From positions 105,774-169,773 of the forward strand of contig RFZJ01000001.1 in assembly GCA_009920765.1 (NCBI GenBank): a stretch of DNA of 64,000 bases, given 5' to 3'. Position numbers and translations under genes: made by a program. Position 1 is the first letter of the stretch; the number at the start of each line of letters is the position of its first letter. This document shows positions 18,492-28,002 of the stretch, piece by piece. The notes below the pieces were generated by a model that saw only the letters and a list, made by a program, of their open reading frames with translations, ran no database searches and was not told the DNA's origin. This stretch comes from Planctomycetota bacterium (GTDB lineage: Bacteria > Planctomycetota > Planctomycetia > Gemmatales > Gemmataceae).

Positions 18492-21215
18492 ATGGATAAT
18501 GGCAACGGTGGTGTGAATGGGTCATCCTCCGCTATTATGGAACCCACATCGGTTCCAAATGATGTTGACATGGTGGAAACCCGCGAGTGGCTCGATTCTC
18601 TTTCTTCGGTTTTACAAACCAGTGGTATCGATCGAGCGGAATATCTTCTTACCCAATTACGCCTAAAAGCTCATAGTGCTGGCGTAAATATCCCCTTCAC
18701 TGCTAATACCCCCTACATCAATACAATTCCACCGGGCAAACAACCCGCCTACCCAGGCGACCGCGAAATCGAACGCAAAATCAAAAGCTTGATCCGCTGG
18801 AACGCCATGGCCATGGTTGTTCATGCCAACGAATTAGATGGCACCTTGGGTGGCCATATTTCAACTTTTGCCTCCAGTGCAACTCTTTATGAGGTGGCTT
18901 TCAACCATTTCTTCCGTGGTCCAGAGACTCCAGGCGGAGGCGATTTGGTTTATTTCCAAGGTCATGCTTCACCTGGTATTTATTCCAGGGCTTTCTTGGA
19001 AGGCAGACTCAACGAACAAAACCTTAAAAATTTCCGTAGAGAACTTGAACCAGGCGGTGGGTTATCTTCTTACCCCCACCCTTGGCTTATGCCTGATTTC
19101 TGGCAATTCCCCACGGTTTCAATGGGCCTTGGACCCATTATGTCCATTTATCAAGCCAAGTTTAACCGTTACCTTCAAGATCGTAAAATCGTTCAACCCT
19201 CGGACCGAAAAGTCTGGTGCTTTTTAGGGGATGGCGAATGCGATGAACCCGAAACTCTTGGAGCGATTAATCTTGCTTCAAGAGAACACCTCGACAACCT
19301 CATTTTTGTCATCAATTGCAACCTTCAAAGGCTAGATGGCCCTGTACGAGGTAATGGCAAAATCATTCAAGAACTAGAGGCCGCTTTTAAAGGTGCGGGC
19401 TGGAATGTTATTAAAGTTATTTGGGGCAGCGAATGGGATCCTATTATTGCCAGAGATCGCACGGGCATTCTTTTACACCGCATGAATGAAACCGTTGATG
19501 GTGAATATCAAAAATATGCTGTCGAAGATGGGGCCTATTTAAGGCAGCATTTCTTTGGGAAGTACCCCGAACTTCTCAAGCTTGTTGAAGATTATTCTGA
19601 TGAACAACTAACCAAGCTTCGTCGAGGTGGGCACGACCCATTAAAAGTTTATGCTGCTTACAAGGCCGCAACCGAAACCAAGGGAGTCCCCACGGTTGTT
19701 CTTGTAAAAACGGTCAAGGGTTATGGCTTGGGTGAAGCGGGTGAAGGCATGAATATCACCCATGGGCAGAAAAAGCTAAAAGCTAAGCATCTTCTCGATT
19801 TCAGAACCCGCTTTAATTTGCCTTTTTCAGATGAAGATGTCAGCAAGGCACGATTCTTCCTGCCCGACCAAAACAGCCCCGAAATCAAATATCTGCATGA
19901 GCGCAGAAAAGCTTTGGGTGGATACCTGCCTGTTCGGACTTCCAAGGCCCCTGATCTAAAAACTCCGGGTCAGGAATTCGTCAATCGTTACGTTTCTGGA
20001 AGTGGTGATAAATCACCTTCTACCACCGGCGTTTTTGTAGACATGCTTGGCCAGTTTCTTAAAGATAAAGAAATCGGGGCACGCGTTGTACCCATTATTC
20101 CTGACGAAGGCCGCACCTTTGGCATGGACCCTTTCTTTACCACTTTCAAAATCTATTCCCATGTCGGGCAACTCTACGAACCCGTCGATGCGAAAATGGC
20201 AGTCACTTATCGTGAAGCCGTTGATGGCCAGATTCTTGAAGAAGGGATTACTGAAGCCGGAGCTATGTCTTCATTCATCGCAGCAGGAACATCTTATACC
20301 ACGCATGGCGCACAGATGATTCCCTTCTACATCTATTACTCCATGTTTGGATTTCAGCGAATTGGCGATCTTGCCTGGGCTGCTGCAGATCTTCGAACCA
20401 GGGGCTTTATGCTAGGAGCAACTGCGGGCCGCACCACGCTTAGTGGCGAGGGGTTGCAGCACGAAGACGGCCATAGCCATCTGGTGGCTTCTACCGTGCC
20501 CAATCTGGTTGCTTACGATCCTGCTTATGCTTTTGAACTTGCGATTATTTTGCGTGATGGCATCCGCAGGATGACAGGCCCAAATCAAGAGGATATCTTT
20601 TATTATATCACTCTGTACAACGATAATTACCCCATGCTTCCAATGCCTGAAGGTGCTGAGGAAGGTGTCCTCAAGGGTATTTACAAACTAAAAAAATCCC
20701 CCATCGCAACCCAAGGCGACAAGAAGGTTCATTTGTTCGGTAGTGGGCCAATTCTTGTTCACACTTTAAAAGCCCAGCAAATGCTAGCAGAACAATTCGG
20801 CATCGCTGCAGATGTTTGGAGTGTCACAAGCTACCGCGAGTTACGCAGGGAAGCATTGGAAGTAGATCGTTGGAATATGCTTCACCCAACTCACACTCCC
20901 AAGCTTTCCTATATCGAAAAAATATTGGCTAAAGAAGATGGGGTTTTCATTGCTGCAAGTGATCATATGCGTTCAGTTCCTGAGATGGTTACACGATGGG
21001 TTCCAGGCGGGCTTTTTGCCTTGGGCACCGATGGTTTTGGTAGAAGCGAAACCAGGCCTTCCCTTCGAAGACATTTCGAAATTGACGCAGAATGCATCAC
21101 TGTTGGCACGCTTTACCAACTTAGTAAAAAAGGTCTGATTGAAACTTCTGTCGTTGCGGATGCCATTGCAAAATTGGGCATCAACCCAGAGAAAATCAGC
21201 CCGATGACCGCTTGA
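18492..21215 (+). CDS. aceE: pyruvate dehydrogenase E1 component, homodimeric type
   Basis: Thiamine diphosphate enzyme that decarboxylates pyruvate and acetylates the E2 lipoyl group. About 907 residues, the single-chain (alpha2) form. ThDP motif GDGECDEPETLG, then the long conserved stretch ending NLQRLDGPVRGNGKI; C-terminal transketolase-like domain with GRTTLSGEGLQHEDGHS and DGFGRSETRPSLR. A TTG at 18453 is in frame, but ATG 18492 with GGAG upstream gives a normal N-terminus. It is the first of aceE-aceF-lpd, co-directional with gaps of 69 and 44 bp, so E1, E2 and E3 are made together. Confidence 0.97.
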   Translation: MDNGNGGVNGSSSAIMEPTSVPNDVDMVETREWLDSLSSVLQTSGIDRAEYLLTQLRLKAHSAGVNIPFTANTPYINTIPPGKQPAYPGDREIERKIKSLIRWNAMAMVVHANELDGTLGGHISTFASSATLYEVAFNHFFRGPETPGGGDLVYFQGHASPGIYSRAFLEGRLNEQNLKNFRRELEPGGGLSSYPHPWLMPDFWQFPTVSMGLGPIMSIYQAKFNRYLQDRKIVQPSDRKVWCFLGDGECDEPETLGAINLASREHLDNLIFVINCNLQRLDGPVRGNGKIIQELEAAFKGAGWNVIKVIWGSEWDPIIARDRTGILLHRMNETVDGEYQKYAVEDGAYLRQHFFGKYPELLKLVEDYSDEQLTKLRRGGHDPLKVYAAYKAATETKGVPTVVLVKTVKGYGLGEAGEGMNITHGQKKLKAKHLLDFRTRFNLPFSDEDVSKARFFLPDQNSPEIKYLHERRKALGGYLPVRTSKAPDLKTPGQEFVNRYVSGSGDKSPSTTGVFVDMLGQFLKDKEIGARVVPIIPDEGRTFGMDPFFTTFKIYSHVGQLYEPVDAKMAVTYREAVDGQILEEGITEAGAMSSFIAAGTSYTTHGAQMIPFYIYYSMFGFQRIGDLAWAAADLRTRGFMLGATAGRTTLSGEGLQHEDGHSHLVASTVPNLVAYDPAYAFELAIILRDGIRRMTGPNQEDIFYYITLYNDNYPMLPMPEGAEEGVLKGIYKLKKSPIATQGDKKVHLFGSGPILVHTLKAQQMLAEQFGIAADVWSVTSYRELRREALEVDRWNMLHPTHTPKLSYIEKILAKEDGVFIAASDHMRSVPEMVTRWVPGGLFALGTDGFGRSETRPSLRRHFEIDAECITVGTLYQLSKKGLIETSVVADAIAKLGINPEKISPMTA

Positions 21216-21284
21216 TTATGTTGTTCCAGCCTTTGATGAGCTGTGAATTTAATCCCTGGTTCTTACTTGCAAGGATTTTGTACG

Positions 21285-22565
21285 ATGTCCATTGAATTTA
21301 AGCTGCAAGCCCTTAAAGAAAATGTCGAGATAGTTGAAGTTAACGCCATCAAGGTAAATGTGGGAGATATTGTTACCAAAGATCAACCTTTGGTAGAGGT
21401 TCAGGCGGATAAGGCTGCACTCGAAGTGCCCTCCCCCGCTGCAGGAAAAATCACCCAGATTCTAATCAAACAAGGTGATCAGGTAAAAATAGGACAACTT
21501 ATCTTTGTCATCGACCCAGCCTCTGCCGGCACTGCTTCCACTGCAACTGTACCACAGGCTCCTGCTCAAAATACACCTAAACCCACTCAAGCCACCGCCG
21601 TTGCTCCAACTGTAGCTCCTGCTCCAGTTGCAGTCACTGCTTCCTCCAAATCCACCCATGTTACTCTTGCTAATGACGATAACAAAGTAATCCCAGCTGG
21701 TCCCTCCACCAGAAGGATCGCTAGGGAACTTGGCGTAGACCTTAGTCATGTTCCGGGAACTGGAAGGCATGGCAGGGTTAGCGAAGATGATGTACGAAGT
21801 TTTGTAAGAACCAATGGTTCAGGCGGTTCTGCTGGGGGCTCAATCTCTGTGCCTCCACTTCCACGGTTTGAAGATTTTGGCGCTGTAGAAAGACAACCCA
21901 TGTCCGCCATTCGAAGGGCTACCGCCAAACAGATGTCGCTTTCATGGAGTATCGTTCCCCATGTTACTCAAAGTGATTTATCAGACATCACCGATTTTGA
22001 GGCATTCCGAAAGTCGCAATCAAAGGGGCCAAAGTTCACCATCTCAGCTTTCGCAATGAAAGCTGTTGTAGTTTTGCTTAAAGAATATCCGGTATTCAAC
22101 AGCAGCATCGATGTAGCAGGCAACCAGATCATCCACAAAAAGTTTTACAATATCGGGGTTGCTGTAGATACAGAAAATGGACTTCTTGTTCCTGTGATCC
22201 GTGATGTCGACAAAAAAAGCATCGTCGAACTTGCTGAAGAATTAACTTCTATTGCAGAGAGAGCACGACAGCGCAAACTCGATTCCAAGGATTTAACAGG
22301 GGGCACTTTCACCATAACAAATCTTGGTGGAATTGGTGGCACAGGGTTCACCCCCATCGTCAATTATCCTGAAGTTGCCATTCTGGGTATTTCACGTGGC
22401 AGGCTTGAACCCGTTGTTCATAACGGGGAAATTGTCCCACGATTGATGATGCCTTTGTCTCTCTCTTATGATCATCGAGTGATTGATGGGGCGGCGGCGG
22501 CTAGATTTACCAGGCGTTTGGCGGAGATGCTGGAAAACCCTTACCAGCTTCTTATTCACGCTTAA
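21285..22565 (+). CDS. aceF: dihydrolipoamide acetyltransferase (PDH E2)
   Basis: Core of the PDH complex; transfers acetyl to CoA. 426 residues: one lipoyl domain (about 2-76) with acceptor Lys43 in VQADKAALEVPS; an Ala/Pro/Thr-rich flexible linker; a peripheral subunit-binding domain at about 133-175 (PSTRRIARELGVDLSHVPGT); and a C-terminal acetyltransferase domain with catalytic His in LSYDHRVIDGAAAARF. A GTG at 21243 is in frame, but ATG 21285 with AAGGA nine bases upstream fits the lipoyl-domain start. The single lipoyl domain is fewer than the three of E. coli E2. Confidence 0.96.
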   Translation: MSIEFKLQALKENVEIVEVNAIKVNVGDIVTKDQPLVEVQADKAALEVPSPAAGKITQILIKQGDQVKIGQLIFVIDPASAGTASTATVPQAPAQNTPKPTQATAVAPTVAPAPVAVTASSKSTHVTLANDDNKVIPAGPSTRRIARELGVDLSHVPGTGRHGRVSEDDVRSFVRTNGSGGSAGGSISVPPLPRFEDFGAVERQPMSAIRRATAKQMSLSWSIVPHVTQSDLSDITDFEAFRKSQSKGPKFTISAFAMKAVVVLLKEYPVFNSSIDVAGNQIIHKKFYNIGVAVDTENGLLVPVIRDVDKKSIVELAEELTSIAERARQRKLDSKDLTGGTFTITNLGGIGGTGFTPIVNYPEVAILGISRGRLEPVVHNGEIVPRLMMPLSLSYDHRVIDGAAAARFTRRLAEMLENPYQLLIHA

Positions 22566-22609
22566 ATTCAGACATCTTGACTACTTTGTTTAAATAAGGA
22601 TCTAATGAA

Positions 22610-24019
22610 ATGGCACAGATTCAAGAAACCCAACTGGCTGTTTTAGGTGCGGGGCCAGGGGGATATGCCGCTGCATTTCTTGCTGCAGACCTCGGTATGA
22701 AAGTCACCCTTATTGAAACAGGGCCCAAACCCGGTGGTACATGTCTTAACGTTGGATGCATCCCATCAAAATCCGTTTTACATGTCGCAAAACTTATCCA
22801 AGATGCAAAGGAAGCAATACACTTCGGCCTTAAATTCGGCGAACCAAAAATCGACCTTAATCTTGTTCGTGGCCATTGGCAGAATGTCGTCAGCTCCTTT
22901 TCCACGAATTTGGGAAGGCTCTGCGATGCACGGAAAATCAACTTTGTTCAAGGCAAGGGTAAGTTCTCTTCGCCCAATACCATCGAAGTCGAAGGAAAAG
23001 GCACGGTCAAATTCGAAAAATGCATAATCAGTACAGGGTCTAGTCCCACCAAACCACCTGCTTTCAATCTTCCCACCAATCGAATCATGGACTCCACTGG
23101 AGCTTTAAAACTTGAAGATATACCGGCAAAGCTTCTTGTCGTTGGTGGTGGTTATATCGGATTGGAACTGGGTTTTGTTTATGCTTCTTTAGGTAGCAAA
23201 GTTACCGTTGTAGAAATGTCGGATGGCTTATTGCCTGGCGCTGATCGCGATCTGGTTATGCCTCTACACCGCAGACTGGAAACCATCTTCCACAAAATCT
23301 TCCTTAAAACCAAGGTGGTTAAAGTTGAAGAAGTTGCAAAGGGAATCAAAGCCACGATCGAAGGCCCTGAAGTCACTGAGAAAGAACCCATTTTTGACAG
23401 GGTGCTGGTTTCGGTTGGTAGAAGGCCCAACACAGGCGATATTGGACTCGATAAAACTGGCATAGTTTTAGACCAAAAAGGATTCATCCCTGTTGATGAT
23501 CAAAGGCGCACTGCTGTTGAGCATATTTTTGCAATTGGCGATGTTGCTGGCGATCCCATGCTTGCACACAAGGCGACCTACGAAGGTAAAATTGCTGCTG
23601 AGGCACTTGCGGGAGAACCCGCTGTTTACGATGTCAAAGCTGTTCCTGCTGTTATTTTCACCGACCCCGAAATTGCTTGGTGTGGCTTAACTGAAAATGA
23701 AGCACAGGCCAAAGGTATTGAAATTAAACGCGTTCGTTTCCCTTGGGCAGGTTCAGGGAGGGCCATGACCCGCAAGCGGACTGAAGGTCTTACCAAATTA
23801 TTGGTAGACCCAAAAACCGAGCGGATTCTTGGCATTGGTATTGTAGGCGTGGATGCTGGCGAAATGATCGGCGAAGCCATGCTTGCAATTGAAATGGGCG
23901 CATGTGCCCGCGATTTGGCTATGACCATGCATGCGCACCCCACTCTTTCGGAAACCCTTTCTGAAGCTGCTGAATCGATTTTCGGACACCCTACCCATGC
24001 CATGCCCAAAAAATCTTGA
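22610..24019 (+). CDS. lpdA: dihydrolipoyl dehydrogenase (PDH E3)
   Basis: FAD flavoprotein that reoxidises dihydrolipoamide with NAD+. 469 residues: FAD Rossmann motif GAGPGGYAAAFLA, redox disulfide in GGTCLNVGCIPSKS, NAD motif VVGGGYIGLELG, second FAD motif IFAIGDVAGDPML, and the C-terminal catalytic His-Glu region (MHAHPTLSETLSEAAE). AAGGA lies nine bases before the ATG. Last gene of the PDH operon, ending in a terminator at 24057. As E3 it may also serve other 2-oxoacid complexes or the glycine cleavage system. Confidence 0.97.
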   Translation: MAQIQETQLAVLGAGPGGYAAAFLAADLGMKVTLIETGPKPGGTCLNVGCIPSKSVLHVAKLIQDAKEAIHFGLKFGEPKIDLNLVRGHWQNVVSSFSTNLGRLCDARKINFVQGKGKFSSPNTIEVEGKGTVKFEKCIISTGSSPTKPPAFNLPTNRIMDSTGALKLEDIPAKLLVVGGGYIGLELGFVYASLGSKVTVVEMSDGLLPGADRDLVMPLHRRLETIFHKIFLKTKVVKVEEVAKGIKATIEGPEVTEKEPIFDRVLVSVGRRPNTGDIGLDKTGIVLDQKGFIPVDDQRRTAVEHIFAIGDVAGDPMLAHKATYEGKIAAEALAGEPAVYDVKAVPAVIFTDPEIAWCGLTENEAQAKGIEIKRVRFPWAGSGRAMTRKRTEGLTKLLVDPKTERILGIGIVGVDAGEMIGEAMLAIEMGACARDLAMTMHAHPTLSETLSEAAESIFGHPTHAMPKKS

Positions 24020-24050
24020 GCGTAACACGCTCTAGCTTTAAAGTTAAAAC

Positions 24051-24092
24051 AAAAAAGAAGGACCAGAGTTTTTCCTCTAGTCCTTCTTCATT
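24051..24092. terminator. bidirectional terminator between lpdA and the HEAT-repeat gene
   Basis: Twelve-position stem GAAGGACCAGAG / CTCTAGTCCTTC (24057-24086, one mismatch), flanked by A6 on the left and T-rich sequence on the right, so it has a U-tract on both strands. It separates the converging lpdA and HEAT-repeat genes. Confidence 0.8.
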
Positions 24093-24115
24093 TTATAAGT
24101 AACGGGCTTACCAGC

Positions 24116-24811
24116 TTAGTTTGGCAGAAGTTCTGGCCCCTCGATTACTTTAACCTTGCTTTCTTTCTTTGTTGGTTCAAGTTTGATTGGCTCTGCTTTT
24201 TTCATCACAGGCACTGGACTCAAGGTGGGATTCGAGCCAGGGGCCAGCAAATTCATTCTAGATGCAGGCTTGGCAATTACAGGCGCACCATTGGACATTG
24301 GTAAAGGCGGAATAATGGTTGGCGCATCTAATAATGGTGGTTCACCACTTTGGATCGCACTTTCAATATTTTTAGGTGCAGACCTATACCCTGCAAGATT
24401 GTACTGCAGCAAGGAACTTCTTGCCTGAATACGAACTCTCATAGATGCATCTTTGCTAACCGAATTTTCAAGTGCCTGGCCAACCAAGGGAGAAACCGGC
24501 CTGATTTTGCTAAGGGATATTGCGGCCTCAGCCCTTACTGAGGGCTTTTTATCATTCGCCAACGCCTCAATCAACACTGGTACAATCATTGGGAAAGCTA
24601 CAGTATCAAATTGTCTTAACTCTGAAGCTGCATCAGCTCTTTTATCTTCATCCCCATCTGTTTTAAGAATTCCTATTAACTCGGGTACTCTTTCAACGGG
24701 GTTTTTAACAGGCTTCTTGCCAAAGAACAAACTGCCATTAATTACGCCTGCTTGCACAGGCCCCATACTGGCAACACCAAGCATCATTACTAAAAAAAAG
24801 CGACTGTCCAT
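24116..24811 (-). CDS. exported HEAT-repeat protein
   Basis: A 231-residue protein with an N-terminal signal peptide (MDSRFFLVMMLGVASMGPVQA, cleavage near VQA-GV). Residues about 40-140 contain two to three HEAT-like helical pairs (LIGILKTDGDEDKRADAASELRQF and the next unit VPVLIEALANDKKPSVRAEAAISLSKI). The C-terminal third is Pro/Ala/Lys rich and probably unstructured. A TTG four codons upstream is in frame, but ATG 24811 has GGAGGG just before it. HEAT repeats usually bind proteins; no partner is indicated and the gene stands alone. Specific function unknown. Confidence 0.8.
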   Translation of the reverse strand: MDSRFFLVMMLGVASMGPVQAGVINGSLFFGKKPVKNPVERVPELIGILKTDGDEDKRADAASELRQFDTVAFPMIVPVLIEALANDKKPSVRAEAAISLSKIRPVSPLVGQALENSVSKDASMRVRIQARSSLLQYNLAGYRSAPKNIESAIQSGEPPLLDAPTIIPPLPMSNGAPVIAKPASRMNLLAPGSNPTLSPVPVMKKAEPIKLEPTKKESKVKVIEGPELLPN

Positions 24812-25132
24812 GATTCCCTCCAAACAGCCAGTAACAATTAAATAACCCTAAGCGATAGATTTTCAAATCGACCAACAAAAGGGTTTACCTCCTGATATTG
24901 CCGGGGCAGGAAAGCTAATTTCTCTAAGAGAAACCTTACTACCGGTACATTTTCACTTTCTGTAAAAACTTATAACGCTTGTATGAATGGGTGGGGCTGG
25001 GAAGGATTTACAGAGGTTTTAAAATGCCCATACAATCGTTACATTTTAAAGCCCTTATGCCTATGGTATTTAGGTAAACTCAGGATATGATACCCAAATG
25101 GTTAGACTTATTTAAATTGAAAGGCTTTTGAA
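24812..25132. promoter_or_regulatory. 321-bp divergent intergenic region
   Basis: Between the HEAT-repeat gene (minus) and the oxidoreductase gene (plus). The Shine-Dalgarno GGAGG of the HEAT gene is at 24817-24821 (minus). A small palindrome TTTCTC-TAA-GAGAAA lies at 24919-24933. The rest is A/T rich with no convincing promoter hexamers, no RNA gene and no open frame with coding character. Confidence 0.35.
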
Positions 25133-26161
25133 ATGATTCGCATCGGACTTGCTGGCATTGGTTTCATGGGAATGATTCATTACCTGGCTGCACAAAAACT
25201 CAAAGGTGCTAAAGTTACTGCTATTTCAAGCAGAGATCCTAAAAAACTTGCAGGTGACTGGCGCGGGATTCAAGGGAATTTCGGCCCTGCAGGCACCCAG
25301 ATGAACCTTTCCCAACAAAAAAAATATGAACGCTTTGAAGACATGATTGCTGATCCTGATATCGATCTTATCGATATTTGCTCCCCAACGCATCTTCACC
25401 CCAGTATGGCCATTGCCGCCCTAAAGGCTGGGAAGCATGTGCTTGTCGAAAAAAGTATCGCATTAGATATCAAGTCAGCTGATGCAATGGTGAAGGCTGC
25501 AAAAAACGCAGGTAAACTTTTGATGGTTGCACATGTGCTGCCTTTCTTTCCTGAATTCGCTTTTGCTGCAGAGGCCATTAAGTCTGAAAAATATGGCAGA
25601 CTTCAAGCAGCGCATTTTGTACGGGTCATCTCCAAACCTGATTGGTCAAGCGACATTGATGACAGTTCTAAAACCGGTGGCCCGGCTGTTGATTTACACA
25701 TCCACGATACTCACTTTATCGGGCTCATTGCTGGCGTTCCGGGACGAATTTTCTCTAATGGAATCACCAGAAACGATGGCACGGTTGAGTTTCTTACCAC
25801 CCAGTATTTGTATGGGGATAATGGTCCTGCTATTTCTTGCAGCAGTGGGGCACTTAATATGCCGGGCAGAACTTTTGCACATGGTTTTGATATTTACATG
25901 GAAAAAGCCACCCTCACTTATCATTCCGCAGGCCAACCTCTTACCTTGCTGACAAAGGATGGTAAAACTAAACAACCGGTCTTAAGCGGTGGTGGCGATC
26001 CACTTTTTGCATTCACTAAAGAAATTCAATCTGCAGTTAATGGGGTGGTAAAAGGAGTCGAACCAGACCTACTTAGTGGCGCCCTAGCACGCGATGCCTT
26101 GGTTTTGTGCCACAAGGAAATTCAATCAGTTAATACGGAAAAAGTGGTGATCGTAGGCTAG
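25133..26161 (+). CDS. Gfo/Idh/MocA-family oxidoreductase
   Basis: NAD(P)-dependent sugar/cyclitol-type dehydrogenase, 342 residues. N-terminal Rossmann motif GLAGIGFMGMIHYLAA; the EKSIALDI/HVLVEK segment carries the conserved Lys of the family; the C-terminal alpha/beta domain holds DLHIHDTHFI with the likely catalytic His/Asp. No signal peptide, so cytoplasmic. It has a 158-bp gap to the next gene and no obvious operon partner. The substrate cannot be predicted; planctomycetes carry many members of this family. Confidence 0.9.
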   Translation: MIRIGLAGIGFMGMIHYLAAQKLKGAKVTAISSRDPKKLAGDWRGIQGNFGPAGTQMNLSQQKKYERFEDMIADPDIDLIDICSPTHLHPSMAIAALKAGKHVLVEKSIALDIKSADAMVKAAKNAGKLLMVAHVLPFFPEFAFAAEAIKSEKYGRLQAAHFVRVISKPDWSSDIDDSSKTGGPAVDLHIHDTHFIGLIAGVPGRIFSNGITRNDGTVEFLTTQYLYGDNGPAISCSSGALNMPGRTFAHGFDIYMEKATLTYHSAGQPLTLLTKDGKTKQPVLSGGGDPLFAFTKEIQSAVNGVVKGVEPDLLSGALARDALVLCHKEIQSVNTEKVVIVG

Positions 26162-26319
26162 GATAGCATAAAACAAGGAATTCATTGCATCCCAGTCTTC
26201 CCTTTTTACCAAAATGGTAAAATTCGGATCATTCTTAGTTTTTTCCTAAAGCTCATTCTTTGCCTTACCCGAATAGAACATATAGCTTCCTATAGATTTT
26301 ATTTGGGTAGGGTTTATTC

Positions 26320-27060
26320 ATGGGCTTCCAGAAATCAATTTACAAGTTCTTGATTCCTTTAACCGGGATGCTTTTCACTGCAATCGGCTGTCAGATTTAT
26401 TACCCTTACGAACCCTTCATCAGAACCCTGCAACCAGATTTCGCCAACTTAACTTCAGAATCTTCCTCGAATTCAAAATGTAAAGTCGCAGTTTTTTTTA
26501 TTGAGGATTTCGATTTTTGTGATTGTGGAGGGTTTCGTGAACTAAATGCACAGGTACGAGCCTCGGGCTTTAATAACACCTACTTTGGCTATCTTTACCA
26601 TGCGCATCAATTTGCAAAGGAAATTCAATCCCTAAGCCAGAAAGACCCTGAAATGCGTTTTGTTGTTGTAGGGCATGGCCTAGGTGGAACAGCCGCATAT
26701 TGGCTCGCTGGAAAAGTAAATCCTATTCCCGTGGATCTTCTAGTCACTTTGAATTGTCATGAAAATCTTTGGGGAACAAAACACCCAAATATCGTCGAGA
26801 ACCTGCATCTTCCAGCGGGAGATAAGCCTAAGAATGATATGTTTAAACCCTTGCTGGGAAAAGTTGGCGATGAGGAGAAATCCTTGGATGGCCATATGAT
26901 CATCTCGCAAATCGCAGCGATTGCCAAAGAAATTGAAGTCACCCAAAAAGGCAAAGAACCCAAAAGGGATGAGTGGGATTTCTTAAAGCCCAAGGAAGAT
27001 GCTGGCAAAAAGAAATCGGGGCAGCCTGCGCCACCCCGAATCATTCAAAACTCAATCTAA
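26320..27060 (+). CDS. lipoprotein with alpha/beta-hydrolase-like elbow lacking the nucleophile Ser
   Basis: 246 residues. The signal ends in a lipobox-like TAIGC, so Cys24 is probably lipidated. The middle shows an alpha/beta-hydrolase nucleophile-elbow pattern after a beta-strand, RFVVVGHGLGGTAAYWLAG, in which the catalytic Ser of G-X-S-X-G is Gly120. The C-terminus is Lys/Glu/Pro rich. It may be a non-catalytic relative of lipase/esterase proteins acting in binding, or have a different nucleophile; neither is shown. A second Cys pair is at FCDCGG (67, 69). It stands between an oxidoreductase and an FAH-family gene, with no clear operon. Confidence 0.65.
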   Translation: MGFQKSIYKFLIPLTGMLFTAIGCQIYYPYEPFIRTLQPDFANLTSESSSNSKCKVAVFFIEDFDFCDCGGFRELNAQVRASGFNNTYFGYLYHAHQFAKEIQSLSQKDPEMRFVVVGHGLGGTAAYWLAGKVNPIPVDLLVTLNCHENLWGTKHPNIVENLHLPAGDKPKNDMFKPLLGKVGDEEKSLDGHMIISQIAAIAKEIEVTQKGKEPKRDEWDFLKPKEDAGKKKSGQPAPPRIIQNSI

Positions 27061-27073
27061 ATAAAAGTGCCTT

Positions 27074-27937
27074 TTAACCCATGGCTACTGGATTACGAAG
27101 GATGCCCAGACCTTCGATTTCAACTTCGCAAAGATCTCCTGCCTTAAGAAAAACAGGGGGTTTTCTGGCAATTCCAACTCCGGGGGGAGTGCCCGTAAAT
27201 ATCAAATCTCCAGGCAACAAAGTCACCACCTGGGTTAGGTATGCAAGAATTTCACCCACTGAAAAAATAAGCTGGTTAGTGGTGCTTTCCTGCATGGTCT
27301 GACCATTCAACCTAAGCTTGATGCCTAATTTATGGGGATCAGGAATTTCATCGCAGGTCACCAGATAAGGGCCACAGGGCGCAAAAGTGTCAAAGGTTTT
27401 TCCTGCCATCCATTGCTTACCATCTTTTTCCAACTGCCAATCTCTTGCGGAAACATCATGCCCAATGGTGTACCCTGCGAGCCAATTAATGGCATCATGC
27501 GCCTTAAGATTTTTGCCTTTTTTACCAACAACCAAAACCAATTCTGCTTCATAATCAACTTTAGAGCTCACAGGAGGGAGAAGAATTGGTTGATCATGGC
27601 CAGTCAATGCCGTGGGAAATTTGCTAAAAAGAACGGGTTCCTTGGGGATGGGCATACCACTTTCAGCAGCATGGTCCTTATAATTCAAGCCAATGCAAAC
27701 AACCTTGTTCGGATCAACCACGGGAGATGCAAAAGCGATTTTGTCAGAGGCAATTTTTACTGCCTTTGACGAACCAATCAATGCCTTCACCTTTTTCAAC
27801 ACATCACCACCACCCTCCAAAATAGCTTTTACACTTGAGGGCAGGGAGGGATCCGTGGCATTGATATCGATATGGGCACCATCATGAAAAAGTACCGCTC
27901 TGTTTCCTTGTGGAGTTTGGATCGTAGCAAGTTTCAT
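27074..27937 (-). CDS. fumarylacetoacetate hydrolase (FAH) family protein
   Basis: Metal-dependent hydrolase/isomerase/decarboxylase family acting on 2-oxo acid-type substrates. 287 residues: a short N-terminal domain, then the FAH core with VCIGLNYKDHAAESGM, the metal-binding Glu pair in DYEAELVLVVGKKGK, and FTGTPPGVGIARKPP near the C-terminus. AAGGAG precedes ATG 27937 by about ten bases. It lies 65 bp downstream of hpnD on the same strand and could be on the same transcript, but the reactions have no evident link. The exact substrate is not predictable. Confidence 0.92.
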   Translation of the reverse strand: MKLATIQTPQGNRAVLFHDGAHIDINATDPSLPSSVKAILEGGGDVLKKVKALIGSSKAVKIASDKIAFASPVVDPNKVVCIGLNYKDHAAESGMPIPKEPVLFSKFPTALTGHDQPILLPPVSSKVDYEAELVLVVGKKGKNLKAHDAINWLAGYTIGHDVSARDWQLEKDGKQWMAGKTFDTFAPCGPYLVTCDEIPDPHKLGIKLRLNGQTMQESTTNQLIFSVGEILAYLTQVVTLLPGDLIFTGTPPGVGIARKPPVFLKAGDLCEVEIEGLGILRNPVAMG

Positions 27938-28002
27938 TTCAGCATCTCCTTGGTTAAAAGTTCATATTAATAAGATACAATTCCCTGTGCTGATTGCCAG
28001 CA

